NCBI RefSeq assembly: GCF_902497625.1
Contig: NZ_CABVGX010000002.1
Location: 124,001 to 188,000, forward strand
Length of the DNA: 64,000 nt
Origin: Pseudomonas fluorescens
Lineage (GTDB): Bacteria > Pseudomonadota > Gammaproteobacteria > Pseudomonadales > Pseudomonadaceae
Direction: 5' to 3'
Shown here in pieces: positions 1-9,269 of the stretch. Numbering within the stretch: the stretch's first letter is position 1; each line of letters begins with the position of its first letter. A model generated the notes under the pieces. That model worked only from the letters and a program-made list of their open reading frames with translations, did not search any database and was not told where the DNA came from. Made by a program: the position numbers and the translations under genes.

Positions 1-27
1 ACAGCTGGCTTCAGCTAAGGACGGACG

Positions 28-468
28 ATGACCTTTTTCATTTTTCTGATTGCCTGCGGTGCCGCGGCGAGCACCGGCATCATGTTCCAGCCCGGTCAAT
101 GGTACAACGAGCTGAAGAAGCCCGGCTTCACGCCACCCAATTGGCTTTTTCCGGTGGCCTGGACGATCATTTATCTGCTGCTCGCCTGGGTCGGGTATCG
201 CTTGACGCTGATGCCCGGGAGCCAATTGCTGTTGGCATTATGGGCAGCCCAGATAGCCCTCAACACACTATGGACTCCGGTGTTTTTCGGCGCGCACAGA
301 ATCTTCGCCGGTTTGGTGATCCTTGTGCTTCTCTGGTTGGTGGTCGCGTTCATGGTGGTCATGGCGTTGCGTTTCGATCTGGTGACCGGTCTGATCCTGT
401 TTCCGTACCTCGCGTGGCTGTCGGTGGCTGCCGCATTGAATTTTTCGATCCTGCGTAATAATCGCTGA
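28..468 (+). CDS. tspO: TspO/MBR family tryptophan-rich sensory protein
   Basis: The 146-residue product has five predicted membrane segments and the family signatures: a WYNELKKPGFTPPNWLFP stretch near the N terminus and ALNTLWTPVFFG in the middle. TspO proteins are outer- or cytoplasmic-membrane proteins that bind porphyrins and hydrophobic ligands. In bacteria they are linked to tetrapyrrole and stress signalling, but the role here is not known. An AAGGA ribosome site lies 6 bases before the ATG. Length is close to the family norm (about 150-160). The gene stands alone and faces the TRAP operon tail to tail. Confidence 0.93.
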   Translation: MTFFIFLIACGAAASTGIMFQPGQWYNELKKPGFTPPNWLFPVAWTIIYLLLAWVGYRLTLMPGSQLLLALWAAQIALNTLWTPVFFGAHRIFAGLVILVLLWLVVAFMVVMALRFDLVTGLILFPYLAWLSVAAALNFSILRNNR

Positions 469-475
469 GTCCTGT

Positions 476-500
476 GTCGCTCTGTTCAGCGCAGAGCGAC
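476..500. terminator. Stem-loop between convergent genes
   Basis: A 9-bp perfect stem (GTCGCTCTG at 476-484 with CAGAGCGAC at 492-500, 7-base loop) sits between tspO and the convergent TRAP operon and overlaps the last codons of the latter. Neither side has a good T-run, so termination is only a guess. Confidence 0.4.
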
Positions 501-881
501 AATCTCGCAGCCCCACAGCTGCACGGACGGCTGGTTGCCGTCCGGCGCGCCGATCCATTTGCTGAACGGATCACAGCTACCGTCGAAACACAGCTGGTAA
601 TCACCCGCTTCAGGCGTGCGCCCAAGATTCAACGCCGGCAACGGCGGCAATACGCGGCGGTAGTGCCAGCTGCCGTTGACCAGATAAGCATCGGCCGGGA
701 TTTCCATGCCGGCGCCACTTCCCCGCACTCGAGCTTCACCCAATACCAACCCTTGCGCCGTCACGCGGTAGTCTTCCTCCCAGCGGATTTTTTCAATGGT
801 GTGATTCCACGCGAGGGTGAAGGTGGCGACGGGGAGCTGAGCCCAGACCACACCCGCCAGCCCCAGGCACAATCCGATCAC
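486..881 (-). CDS. DUF1850 domain-containing protein, TRAP-associated
   Basis: This 131-residue protein has an N-terminal hydrophobic leader (MIGLCLGLAGVVWAQ) and the compact DUF1850 beta-rich domain. The domain's biochemical role is unknown, but it is repeatedly found next to TAXI-TRAP transporters. Its ATG overlaps the permease stop by 4 bases (878-881), so the two are translationally coupled. The leader suggests it is exported or membrane anchored. It could help assemble the importer; nothing in the sequence says how. Confidence 0.8.
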   Translation of the reverse strand: MIGLCLGLAGVVWAQLPVATFTLAWNHTIEKIRWEEDYRVTAQGLVLGEARVRGSGAGMEIPADAYLVNGSWHYRRVLPPLPALNLGRTPEAGDYQLCFDGSCDPFSKWIGAPDGNQPSVQLWGCEIVALR

Positions 882-2905
882 GCCTGCGCCACCCGGATCT
901 GACGCGAGCGCCAGAGATGCTGGGCGATGATCAACGCGCCGAGGGCGAAACCGATTTCATCGGTCAGCGGCAGCGCGACCACCAGCAACGCCCCCGCAGC
1001 GAAACTCCCCAGGCGTTCCCACAACGGCATTCTCTGTTGTAGAAAACCAGTGGAAGCCATACCCCACAAGCCGACTGCCAGAACAGTCTTGATGAACATG
1101 TAAGCGGTCATCCACAGGCTGCCGCCCTGCATCATCAGCGCCGGATTGTAGACCGCCATGAACGGGATGACGAAGCCGGCCAAGGCAATCCGTACCGCCC
1201 ACAGGCTGATCTTGAATCCTGATTCCCTGGCGATGGGTGCGGCGGCAAAGCAGGCCAGTGCAACCGGCGGCGTGAGGTCGGCGAGGATGCCGAAATAGAA
1301 CACGAACATGTGTGAAACGATCAGCGGCACGCCGAGTTCCAGCAGCGCGGGCGCAGCGATGGAGCTGGTGATGATGTAGTTGGGGATGGTTGGAATGCCC
1401 ATGCCCAGCACCAGGCAGGTGATCATCGTCAGGATCAGCGACAGCAGCAAATTGTCGCGCCCGATCGCCAATATGTAACCGGCGAACGTCGACGCCACGC
1501 CGGTCAGCGACACCACGCCGATGATGGTTCCGACCAGCACGCAGGCGATCCCGACGGGCACCGCGTGCCGCGCGCCGTCGACCAGCGCGAACAGGCAGAT
1601 TTCCAGTGTCTCGCGACCACCCTTGATGAACCAGCACACCAGCACCAGTGCGGCAATCACCGCGAAAATCACGCCAATGCCGAGCTGGAAGAAACCTACG
1701 CAGAGCACGCCGAGTGCTACCCAGAAGGCGCAGCGCAAAGCAAAACTGGAGACCCGTAGAATGATCGCCGAACCGAGGATCACGATGGACGTCAGCGCCA
1801 GCCCGACCATGCCCGAAAACAACGGCGTGCGCCCGGAAAACAGCAGGTAGACCAGAACCAGCAGCGGGATCAGCAGGTACCAGTTTTCCTTGATCGCCCC
1901 CAGTGCACTCGGGCATTGATCCTTGGGCAAACCCTTGAGGTTGGAGCGCTTGGCTTCGAGGTGAACCATCCAGAAGACCGAGCCGAAGTAGAGCATCGCA
2001 GGAATCAACGCCGCTTTGGCTACCTCCACGTACGGCACATTGATGGTCTCGGCCATGATGAACGCCACCGCGCCCATGACCGGCGGCATGATCTGGCTGC
2101 CCATGCTCGACGTTGCTTCGACGCCGCCGGCAAAGGCGGCGCGATAACCGAAGCGCTTCATCAGTGGAATGGTGAACTGCCCGGTGGTGACGACGTTGGC
2201 AATCCCCGAACCGGTGATCGTGCCCATCAGCGCCGATGAAACCACTGCGACCTTGGCCGGACCGCCGAGCTTGTGGCCGAAGATGCCCATGGCGAAATCG
2301 GTGAACAGCTTGATCATGCCGGCTTGCTCGAGAAATGAACCGAACAGGATGAACAGGAAAATATAGGTGGCTGACACGTAGGTCGGCGTGCCGTACAGAC
2401 CTTCCGTGCCGAAAGACAGCTGATTGATGATCTGGTCGAAGCCGTACCCCCGATGAGCCAGCTCGCCCGGCAGGTATTCACCGAGCAAACCGTAGGCGAG
2501 GAACAGCCCGCAAATGATCGGCAGCGCGATGCCCATCACCCGGCGTGCGGCTTCGAACACCAGGATGATCAGGACAAGCCCCACCACGATGTCGCTGGGC
2601 GTCAGGTCGCCCGAGCGCTGTATCAGGTCCGCCTCGAACACCCATTGATAAAGCGCGGTGCCGATAGCGGCCAGACTCAGCAGCCAGGCCAGCGGTTGCC
2701 ACGGCCGACTTCTGCCGTAGGCGGGGTAGCTCAAAAATACCACCCACAGCAGGAAGCCGACGTGCACGGCGCGCAACACCTGGCTGGACACCGGCGAAAA
2801 CGCAGCGGTGACGATCTGAAAGACTGAAAACGCCAGCGCCACGTAAAACAGGGTTTTTGGCCAGTCCCGCGGGTTCGCCGGAATACCGTGCTGATCTTCA
2901 CTCAT
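878..2905 (-). CDS. TRAP transporter fused permease (DctQM-type)
   Basis: The 675-residue polytopic membrane protein fuses the 4-TM small subunit and the 12-TM large subunit, as is usual in TAXI-type TRAP systems. The N-terminal third holds the DctQ-like helices. The rest shows DctM signatures such as GSFLEQAGMIKLF, TGSGIANVVTTG and GMGIPTIPNYI. It would import a small organic acid using a sodium or proton gradient, together with the periplasmic TAXI protein encoded upstream. A strong hairpin at 2951-2979 separates the two genes. The substrate cannot be read from the sequence. Confidence 0.93.
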   Translation of the reverse strand: MSEDQHGIPANPRDWPKTLFYVALAFSVFQIVTAAFSPVSSQVLRAVHVGFLLWVVFLSYPAYGRSRPWQPLAWLLSLAAIGTALYQWVFEADLIQRSGDLTPSDIVVGLVLIILVFEAARRVMGIALPIICGLFLAYGLLGEYLPGELAHRGYGFDQIINQLSFGTEGLYGTPTYVSATYIFLFILFGSFLEQAGMIKLFTDFAMGIFGHKLGGPAKVAVVSSALMGTITGSGIANVVTTGQFTIPLMKRFGYRAAFAGGVEATSSMGSQIMPPVMGAVAFIMAETINVPYVEVAKAALIPAMLYFGSVFWMVHLEAKRSNLKGLPKDQCPSALGAIKENWYLLIPLLVLVYLLFSGRTPLFSGMVGLALTSIVILGSAIILRVSSFALRCAFWVALGVLCVGFFQLGIGVIFAVIAALVLVCWFIKGGRETLEICLFALVDGARHAVPVGIACVLVGTIIGVVSLTGVASTFAGYILAIGRDNLLLSLILTMITCLVLGMGIPTIPNYIITSSIAAPALLELGVPLIVSHMFVFYFGILADLTPPVALACFAAAPIARESGFKISLWAVRIALAGFVIPFMAVYNPALMMQGGSLWMTAYMFIKTVLAVGLWGMASTGFLQQRMPLWERLGSFAAGALLVVALPLTDEIGFALGALIIAQHLWRSRQIRVAQA

Positions 2906-2950
2906 TGGCTGCCTGCCTCATGATCACATAGCAAAGGAGGGTGATGCACG

Positions 2951-2979
2951 GGCGCAGCGGCTGGGACTGCCGCTGCGCC
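2951..2979 (-). other. Intercistronic hairpin in the TRAP operon
   Basis: GGCGCAGCGG (2951-2960) pairs perfectly with CCGCTGCGCC (2970-2979) around a 9-base loop, in the gap between the binding-protein gene and the permease gene. There is no T-run after it on the minus strand. Such hairpins commonly protect the upstream message or partly attenuate, giving more binding protein than permease. That role is inferred. Confidence 0.55.
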
Positions 2980-2987
2980 GCATGTCA

Positions 2988-3941
2988 TCACAGCGCGGCT
3001 TTTTCCTTGTAGTAGCGTTCGGCGCCCGGGTGCAGCGGGATTGGCAGGTTTTTGCTGGCTGATTCCAGCTTGATATCTTTCGCCGCCGAGTGAGCGTTGC
3101 CCAGGCGCGTGAGGTTTTCGAACATAAGTCTGGTCATCTCATACGCCACGTCATCCGGCACATCGGCGCGGGTCACCAGAATATTGGTGATCGCCACGGT
3201 CGGCACGGCCTCGGGCTGGCCGTCGTAGGTATTGGCGGGAATCATCGCGCTCTGGTACGCCGGGTTACCGATTTTGCTGACGACGTCGGCAGGCACGGCC
3301 ACGTAGTTCAGCGGCATCACCGAGGACAGGTCACGGATGGCCGCCATGCCCAGACCGGACGACTGCAGAGTCGCATCGAGCTGGCGGTTCTTGATCAATT
3401 CGACCGACTCGGCGAACGGCAGATATTGCACCTTGCCCATGTCTTCATAGGTCAGGCCCGCTGCTTTGAAAATTGCCCGCGCATTCAGTTCGGTGCCGGA
3501 CTTCGGCGCGCCCACCGAGATCGTCTTACCCTTCAGGTCCGCGAGCGTCTTGATGCCTGACTCCTGACTGGCAACGATCTGGATGTAGTTGGGGTACGCG
3601 CCACCGATGGCGCGCAGTTTGGTCAGCGGCGCCTTGAAGCCGGCATCTTCCACTCCGTTTTTGGCATCCGCTACCGAATCGGCCAAGGCCAGCGCCAACT
3701 CTCCGCGACCGGCTTGCAGCAGGTTGAGGTTCTCCACCGAAGCCTTGGTGGCCTGCACTGAGGTCTTGACCCCGGGAATGCCGTCGCTGTAGATCTGCGA
3801 CAGGCCCACCCCGATCGGGTAATAAACCCCGCTGGTGCCGCCGGTGAGGATGTTGATAAATACCGGGGCGGCTTGTGCGGCGGTCGACACGGCGAATGCG
3901 GCGGCAGCGGTCAGAAGGGTTAAGCGGTTGATCACTCGCAT
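2988..3941 (-). CDS. TAXI family TRAP transporter solute-binding subunit
   Basis: The 317-residue protein starts with a signal peptide (cleavage after AAQA) and then the TAXI hallmark near residue 33, ILTGGTSGVYYPIGVGLSQI. The periplasmic bilobed domain captures the substrate and hands it to the fused permease encoded downstream. The set of TAXI protein, fused permease and DUF1850 protein is a standard three-gene operon. Known TAXI proteins bind glutamate, 2-oxoglutarate-like acids or other carboxylates. The ligand here is undetermined. Confidence 0.93.
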   Translation of the reverse strand: MRVINRLTLLTAAAAFAVSTAAQAAPVFINILTGGTSGVYYPIGVGLSQIYSDGIPGVKTSVQATKASVENLNLLQAGRGELALALADSVADAKNGVEDAGFKAPLTKLRAIGGAYPNYIQIVASQESGIKTLADLKGKTISVGAPKSGTELNARAIFKAAGLTYEDMGKVQYLPFAESVELIKNRQLDATLQSSGLGMAAIRDLSSVMPLNYVAVPADVVSKIGNPAYQSAMIPANTYDGQPEAVPTVAITNILVTRADVPDDVAYEMTRLMFENLTRLGNAHSAAKDIKLESASKNLPIPLHPGAERYYKEKAAL

Positions 3942-4096
3942 GGGAAAGGCTCCGTCTTTTATTGGCTTTGTGCAGAGTCATTCCACTGTAGTTGATGCAG
4001 GCGTAATGCGCGTCGGGGCGGGGCTATGTTCGCGCGCCACGGGCCTGCCCGTGGTGCCAACCGATCGCCTGGCAATGCACGTCTACGCACAATTGC

Positions 4097-4118
4097 GTAG
4101 GAGCAAGCTTGCTCCTAC
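4097..4118. repeat. REP-like perfect palindrome
   Basis: A 22-bp perfect palindrome, with half-site GTAGGAGCAAG, lies in the gap between the TAXI gene and the tetR gene. The same GTAGGAGC core recurs elsewhere in the window (for example 44779 and 44848), typical of Pseudomonas REP elements. Confidence 0.75.
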
Positions 4119-4188
4119 GGCGGATCTGCGGCGTATACAGAATTTGCGGTCGCACAAGATTCCGGGAGCAAGGCACAGTCATCGTGCC

Positions 4189-4791
4189 TCAGCTTTTCTT
4201 CCCGCTCTCCAGCAGCAACCCCGAAGCCAGTGTCACGAAACTCTCCACTGCCTTGCGCGACGCGGACTGAGGATCGTCGGCATTGGCAATCCACAGGGAA
4301 GCACCGAGCAATGAGCCCATAATCAGGCGCGACATCGCCTCTGCATCCACTGCGTGCACCGTGCCTTCCTCGATCAGTTTCTGAATGCTGCGCTGAGTGC
4401 TTTGCATGCACGCGTTCTGGCTCGACCAGCCGGCTGGGTCGCCCAGTACCGCGGGCCCGTCAAGCAGCACGATGCGCTGGAATTCCGGTTCGAGCGCCAT
4501 TTCGATATAGGCGATGGACTCGTCGATAAAACCTTCCCACGTCGAGCTGGCCTCATTGATGATCACGCTCAGGCGTTCAATCATTTCGCCGTCAATCTGC
4601 GCAATCACCGCTTCGAGCAAGCCTTTTTTGCCACCGAAGTGGTGGTAGAGCGCACCCCGCGTCAGACCTGCCTCAGCCGTCAGTTCGTCCATCGAACTGT
4701 CTGCATATCCCTTCTTCGCAAAGGCCTCTCGTGCAGCCTTTATCAGCTTGCCGCGAGTTTCCACAATCATGTCCGCGCGCTTCTGTGCCAT
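4189..4791 (-). CDS. TetR/AcrR family transcriptional regulator
   Basis: The 200-residue protein has a classic N-terminal TetR helix-turn-helix (residues about 12-58, ending ALYHHFGGKKGLLEAV) and a C-terminal all-helical ligand domain. It is transcribed away from the ATP-NAD-kinase-like gene at 4950. Two inverted repeats with CATAC/GTATG half-sites lie in the shared 158-bp gap. It most likely represses itself and the downstream PLP-enzyme cluster until a ligand, perhaps an acyl-CoA or an amine of that pathway, binds. The ligand is unknown. Confidence 0.9.
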   Translation of the reverse strand: MAQKRADMIVETRGKLIKAAREAFAKKGYADSSMDELTAEAGLTRGALYHHFGGKKGLLEAVIAQIDGEMIERLSVIINEASSTWEGFIDESIAYIEMALEPEFQRIVLLDGPAVLGDPAGWSSQNACMQSTQRSIQKLIEEGTVHAVDAEAMSRLIMGSLLGASLWIANADDPQSASRKAVESFVTLASGLLLESGKKS

Positions 4792-4828
4792 CAGAACTCC
4801 GTTCTCGAAAAATTACTTTTATACGCGA

Positions 4829-4848
4829 CGTATGCCAGTTGACATACG
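4829..4848. promoter_or_regulatory. Putative TetR operator 1
   Basis: CGTATG (4829-4834) and CATACG (4843-4848) form an inverted repeat with an 8-base spacer in the divergent tetR/NAD-kinase-like promoter region. The half-site recurs in the second repeat at 4873. Confidence 0.6.
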
Positions 4849-4872
4849 CCATGCATGTCCTAATATAGCCGA

Positions 4873-4887
4873 CATACACGGCGTATG
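4873..4887. promoter_or_regulatory. Putative TetR operator 2
   Basis: CATAC (4873-4877) and GTATG (4883-4887) form a second inverted repeat with a 5-base spacer, about 41 bp (four helical turns) from operator 1. Two related repeats in a tetR divergent region are the expected layout for autoregulation plus control of the 4950 cluster. Confidence 0.55.
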
Positions 4888-4949
4888 CAATTTGACGGCA
4901 TAGGCGTGATTCGATCCGCTAGGCCGCATTCGGCAGAGGAATTCAGCAC

Positions 4950-6167
4950 ATGCACACGCCCGCCGATCTTGATCTTCCAGACGTAAATACCCCTGTGGCA
5001 GCAGTTGCCGAACTCGCTTCAGCAGGCCAATCCACGACGGCCGATCGGCGCATAACCGTCGGGCTTATTGTCAATCCCATTGCCGGCATGGGCGGTCGGG
5101 TCGGCCTCAAAGGTACCGATGGTGCCGGGGTTCTCGAAGAAGCCAAAAGACGCGGTGCACGGCCGCTGTCCAGCGAGCGTGCGTTACAGGCGCTGATACG
5201 CCTGGCGGATTCGAATTCGCCGTTCCACCTTGTCACCGGCTCCGGCGAACTGGGCGAAGACGTGGCGCGTGCTGCCGGTCTTGAGCCGATCGTGGTGTAC
5301 CGCACACGCAGCGGCCGCAGCTTGCCGGAAGACACGCGAAATGCCGCCCGCGCCATGCTTCGCGCCTCGGTCGATCTGCTGCTGTTTGCCGGCGGCGATG
5401 GCACGGCACGTGATGTGCTCGGTATGGTCAACGACCGCGTGCCCATCCTCGGCATTCCCACCGGGGTCAAAATGTATTCGGCGGTGTTTGGCACCACCCC
5501 GGAAAGCGCCGGGCATCTGGCTTCGAGATTCATCGCCGATGCGGCTTCCCTGCGCTTGCGCGAAGCGGAAGTGATGGACATCGACGAGGCGGCAATTCGT
5601 AACGACCAGGTGTCGACACGCCTGTACGGCTATGCCCGCAGCCCGTATGAACGTCACCTGGTGCAAAACGCCAAGGCCGGTTCCGGGCCCGGCGAGAACG
5701 CCACGCTGGATGCCGCGAGTCGGCAGATCGTCCGCGAAATGCACGCAGGCTGTCTGTACATCATCGGGCCTGGCACCACGACGCGGCGGGTCATGTCAGC
5801 CCTCGGTCTTCCTTCGACGCTGCTGGGGGTCGATGCGGTGCTGAACGGCGTGCGCGTCGGCGCCGACCTCAACGAACGCGAAATCCTGCAACTGATGGAG
5901 GGGCGTGAGGCGCGAATCATTGTCGGCGTGCTCGGTGGCCATGGCAGCCTCTTCGGCCGCGGCAATCAACAGATCAGCGCCGAGATCCTACGCCGCACAG
6001 GCGCGGACAACATCATCGTGATCACCACCGTTGAAAAGCTTCTTTCCCTGGAAGCCGGTTGTTTGCGCGTCGACACCGGCGAGGCCGAAGTCGACGCCAT
6101 GCTCAGCGGCTACAGGCGCGTGCACACCGGACCTGACCGGTCGGTTTTCTTCAAGGTTACATCCTGA
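4950..6167 (+). CDS. ATP-NAD kinase-like protein (AcoX-type)
   Basis: This 405-residue protein has a Rossmann-like start (GLIVNPIAGMGG, residues about 34-45) and the diagnostic nucleotide-binding motif GGDGTARDV near residue 150. These place it in the ATP-NAD kinase/AcoX superfamily. It is longer than housekeeping NAD kinase (about 295) and is therefore a paralogue of unknown substrate. AcoX relatives accompany catabolic clusters such as acetoin use. It is the first gene of an apparent operon with two glycine-decarboxylase-like subunits and an acyl-CoA ligase, divergent from tetR. An AGAGGA ribosome site precedes the ATG. Confidence 0.8.
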   Translation: MHTPADLDLPDVNTPVAAVAELASAGQSTTADRRITVGLIVNPIAGMGGRVGLKGTDGAGVLEEAKRRGARPLSSERALQALIRLADSNSPFHLVTGSGELGEDVARAAGLEPIVVYRTRSGRSLPEDTRNAARAMLRASVDLLLFAGGDGTARDVLGMVNDRVPILGIPTGVKMYSAVFGTTPESAGHLASRFIADAASLRLREAEVMDIDEAAIRNDQVSTRLYGYARSPYERHLVQNAKAGSGPGENATLDAASRQIVREMHAGCLYIIGPGTTTRRVMSALGLPSTLLGVDAVLNGVRVGADLNEREILQLMEGREARIIVGVLGGHGSLFGRGNQQISAEILRRTGADNIIVITTVEKLLSLEAGCLRVDTGEAEVDAMLSGYRRVHTGPDRSVFFKVTS

Positions 6168-6222
6168 TCAGCCGTCCCACCTGATCAGCCTTCCTCCCTG
6201 AACAAAGAACGAGGTTAATCCC

Positions 6223-7626
6223 ATGAGTCTTCATGTCGCCCATCCCTACATGGCGAATTCCGTACCCGCACTCAAACAGGAAATGCTCGACTCGATCGGT
6301 GTAGACAGCATTGAGCAGTTGTTCCAGCAAATTCCTGCCGAGCATCGTCTCAAGCGGCCCATAAATTTGCCGCCGGCACTCAACGAGACTCAGCTTCGTC
6401 GGCACCTGCTGAGCATCCTGTCGAAGAACAAGACCACCGAGCAGTACCTCAATTTTCTCGGCGCCGGCAGCTGGCAACACCATGTGCCCGCCGCCTGCGA
6501 TGAGGTGGTGCGGCGCAATGAATGGCTGACGTCGGTGTTCGGCGAGCCGAGTTCTGACCACGGGCGCAATCAGGCCTGGTTCGAATTCTGCAGCCAGCTT
6601 GGCGAGCTGCTCAATATGGACCTGGTCGGCCTGCCCGTGCGCAGTTGGGGTTGCGCCGCCGGGCATGCGATCCGCATGGCCACGCGCATCAATGGGCGCA
6701 ATGAGGTTGCGATCGTGCGCGCCATCGATCCGGAGCGACTCTCGGTCATTCGCAATTACTGCGAACCCGTCGAAATGCCCAGCCACATCACCGTACGGCT
6801 GATCGATTACGACCCGGCCACCGGCTTGATCGATCTGGAGCATCTGCGCGCGACCGTCGGCGCAAACACCGCTGCGGTCTATTTCGAAACCCCGTCGTAC
6901 CTGGGTGTCATCGAACATCAGGGCGCTGAAATTGCCGCCATCGCTCACGCGGCGGGCGCCGAAGTGATTGTCGGGGTCGACCCGATTTCCCTTGGCGTGC
7001 TCGCGGCGCCCATCGATTTTGGCGCGGACATTGTGGTCGGCACCACGCAGCCACTGGGCGTGCACATGAACTGCGGAGGAGGCGTCAGTGGTTTCATCGC
7101 CTCACGGGATGAAGAGCGCTACGCCCATCAATACCCGACGCTGTTCATCAGCATCGCCCCCACCACCAAGCCCGGTGAATACGGATTTGGCCTGAGCCTG
7201 TTCGAACAATCGTCCTATGGCTTGCGTGACAAGGGCAACGACTGGACCGGCCACTCGGTGTACATGTGGGCCATCGCCAATGCGGTGTACATGGCCATGA
7301 TGGGGCCACAAGGCTTTGAAGATGTCGGCGGCGTGATCCTGCAACGGGCGCATTACGCGGCAAAACTGCTCGGGCAGATTCCCGGCGTACGGGTGACCTT
7401 CCCGTCGGGTTTCTTCAAGGAATTCGTGGTGAATTTCGACACCACCGGGCACAGCGTGGCAGACATCAACAAGCGTCTGCTCGACCTCGGGATCTTCGGC
7501 GGCAAAGACCTTACCCGGGACTTCCCGGAGCTTGGCGCCAGCGCACTTTACTGCGTCACCGAGGTTCACACCCAGGCCGATCTCGAGCGTCTGGCCGCCG
7601 CACTCAAAGAGGTAATCGCACAATGA
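6223..7626 (+). CDS. Divergent GcvPA-like PLP-fold subunit
   Basis: The 467-residue protein aligns by eye with the N-terminal half of glycine decarboxylase (GcvPA): the early SIGVDSIEQLF segment, KRPINLPPALNE and FLGAG are recognisable. However, two active-site segments of true GcvPA are rewritten. The usual YQPEISQG becomes GEPSSDHGRNQ, and the usual NASMYDGATA becomes LPVRSWGCAAGHA. This argues that the partner enzyme no longer handles glycine in the normal way. The stop codon overlaps the GcvPB-like start by 4 bases (7623-7626). No gcvT or gcvH is nearby. Confidence 0.8.
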   Translation: MSLHVAHPYMANSVPALKQEMLDSIGVDSIEQLFQQIPAEHRLKRPINLPPALNETQLRRHLLSILSKNKTTEQYLNFLGAGSWQHHVPAACDEVVRRNEWLTSVFGEPSSDHGRNQAWFEFCSQLGELLNMDLVGLPVRSWGCAAGHAIRMATRINGRNEVAIVRAIDPERLSVIRNYCEPVEMPSHITVRLIDYDPATGLIDLEHLRATVGANTAAVYFETPSYLGVIEHQGAEIAAIAHAAGAEVIVGVDPISLGVLAAPIDFGADIVVGTTQPLGVHMNCGGGVSGFIASRDEERYAHQYPTLFISIAPTTKPGEYGFGLSLFEQSSYGLRDKGNDWTGHSVYMWAIANAVYMAMMGPQGFEDVGGVILQRAHYAAKLLGQIPGVRVTFPSGFFKEFVVNFDTTGHSVADINKRLLDLGIFGGKDLTRDFPELGASALYCVTEVHTQADLERLAAALKEVIAQ

Positions 7627-9173
7627 GCACTACACTCAGGGAATACCATGCTCCGGTCTGGAGCGAGCCGGTCATCATGGAAATGGGCTATCCGGGCCGT
7701 CGCGGGGTGATTTTTTCCGAGGTCGAGGAAGACGTGAAAACGGCCGTCGGCAGCGTTGAAGCGTTGGTGCCGGTGACGATGCGTCGCGGCCGGAAACCGG
7801 CATTACCGGAAATGTCCGAACCCGAGGTGCTCTATCACTACCTGCGTCTGTCGCAGCAGACCTTGGGCATGATGGGCATCAGCCTGTTCGGCACCTGCAC
7901 GATGAAGTACAACGCGCAGATCAACGAAGCGATGGCCTGGCGTGCCGAAATTACCGAGGTCCACCCTTACCAGGACGAGGACACCCTGCAGGGCGCGCTT
8001 GAAATCGTTCATGGCATGGACACGATTCTGCGCGAATTGTCCGGCATGGATCAGTTCATCTTCCAGGCCGGCGGCGGTGCGGATGCGGCGTACACCAGTT
8101 GTGCGGTGACCCGCGCTTATCACGCTTCGCGCGGTGAACTGGAACAGCGCAACGAAATTATCACGACCATCCAGACTCACCCGAGCAGCGCAGCAACGGC
8201 AGCGGCGGCCGGCTTCAAGGTCATCACGCTGATGATCGAAGAGAACGGCTATCCATCGCTGGAATCGCTGAAGGCGGCCGTGTCCAGTCGCACCGCGGCG
8301 TTGATGGTGAACAACCCCGACGACATGGGCGTTTATAACCCCGAGATTCGCGAATGGGTGCGGCTGGTGCACGAGGCGGGCGGTTTGTGCTTTTACGATC
8401 ACGCCAACTTCAATGGTGCGATGACCAAAATCCGCGCCCGCGAACTCGGCTTTGACGCTTGCATGTTCATGCTGCACAAAACCTTCGGCGCGCCGAAAAG
8501 TGGCGTGGGCGGGCCTGCTGTCGGGGCTTATGGCTGCTCCGCCGAGCTGGCGCCTTTTCTGCCGGCACCGGTGGTGGCGTTCGATGGTGAGCGCTACAGT
8601 CTTGACCATGACCGGCCGCAGAGCTGCGGCAAGATCCGCGAGTTCTGGGGCAACGTGCCGGTGATCCTTAAAGCCTACGCGTGGTCCCGCGCGATGGGCG
8701 CAGAGGGCATGGCCGAAGCCTCGGACATCTCGGTGCTGGCCAACAACTACATGGAAAAAGGCCTGCTGGCCATCCGTGGCGTGACCCGCTCACATCCGGA
8801 TGCCACCAGCCCACGCCTGGAAATGACCCGCTACAGCCTGCAGCAAATGAAGGAAGAAACCGGCGTGGATGTGCACGACGTGCAGAATCGCATGAGCGAT
8901 TTCGGTATCGACCCGATGTGGAGCAGCCATCATCCGTGGCTGGTGGAAGAGCCGTTTACCCCGGAGCCTGGCGAGATGTACGGGAAAGAGGCGCTGGACA
9001 CCTGGATTGCGGTACTCGCGCAGATTTCCGCCGAGGCCTATTCCAATCCGCAGATCGTTAAAACATCCCCGCATAACCAGGCGATTCATCGGCTCAAAAG
9101 CGCCAACATGGATGATCCACAACATTGGGCAATGACATGGCGGGCGTTCCAGCGTAAACGTCAGAACACTTGA
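7623..9173 (+). CDS. Divergent GcvPB-like PLP enzyme subunit
   Basis: The 516-residue protein is related to the C-terminal, PLP-carrying half of glycine decarboxylase. The Schiff-base lysine is kept (K286 in MLHKTFGAP), as is LFGTCTMKYN. The surrounding motifs differ from GcvPB: HKTF is followed by GAPKSGVGGPA instead of the usual PHGGGGPG; the QPAAGAQGE region reads QAGGGADAAYT; and the AHGTNPASA region reads THPSSAATA. It should be an active PLP enzyme acting with the preceding subunit, on an amino acid other than glycine or with another acceptor. The reaction is not known. It is followed after 96 bp by an acyl-CoA ligase. Confidence 0.8.
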   Translation: MSTTLREYHAPVWSEPVIMEMGYPGRRGVIFSEVEEDVKTAVGSVEALVPVTMRRGRKPALPEMSEPEVLYHYLRLSQQTLGMMGISLFGTCTMKYNAQINEAMAWRAEITEVHPYQDEDTLQGALEIVHGMDTILRELSGMDQFIFQAGGGADAAYTSCAVTRAYHASRGELEQRNEIITTIQTHPSSAATAAAAGFKVITLMIEENGYPSLESLKAAVSSRTAALMVNNPDDMGVYNPEIREWVRLVHEAGGLCFYDHANFNGAMTKIRARELGFDACMFMLHKTFGAPKSGVGGPAVGAYGCSAELAPFLPAPVVAFDGERYSLDHDRPQSCGKIREFWGNVPVILKAYAWSRAMGAEGMAEASDISVLANNYMEKGLLAIRGVTRSHPDATSPRLEMTRYSLQQMKEETGVDVHDVQNRMSDFGIDPMWSSHHPWLVEEPFTPEPGEMYGKEALDTWIAVLAQISAEAYSNPQIVKTSPHNQAIHRLKSANMDDPQHWAMTWRAFQRKRQNT

Positions 9174-9269
9174 AAGAACATTAAGCGTGCCTGAACAGAG
9201 CTAACAATCAGCCACGGTATTTTGCCGGCCCGGAGTGCTTGGCCGGCAATTTGCCCACAGGGAAAACTC

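Noticed and set aside
6223-9173. Ordinary glycine cleavage system (gcvPA-gcvPB)
   Set aside because: Key active-site motifs differ in both subunits, and gcvT and gcvH are missing; named only as GcvP-like.
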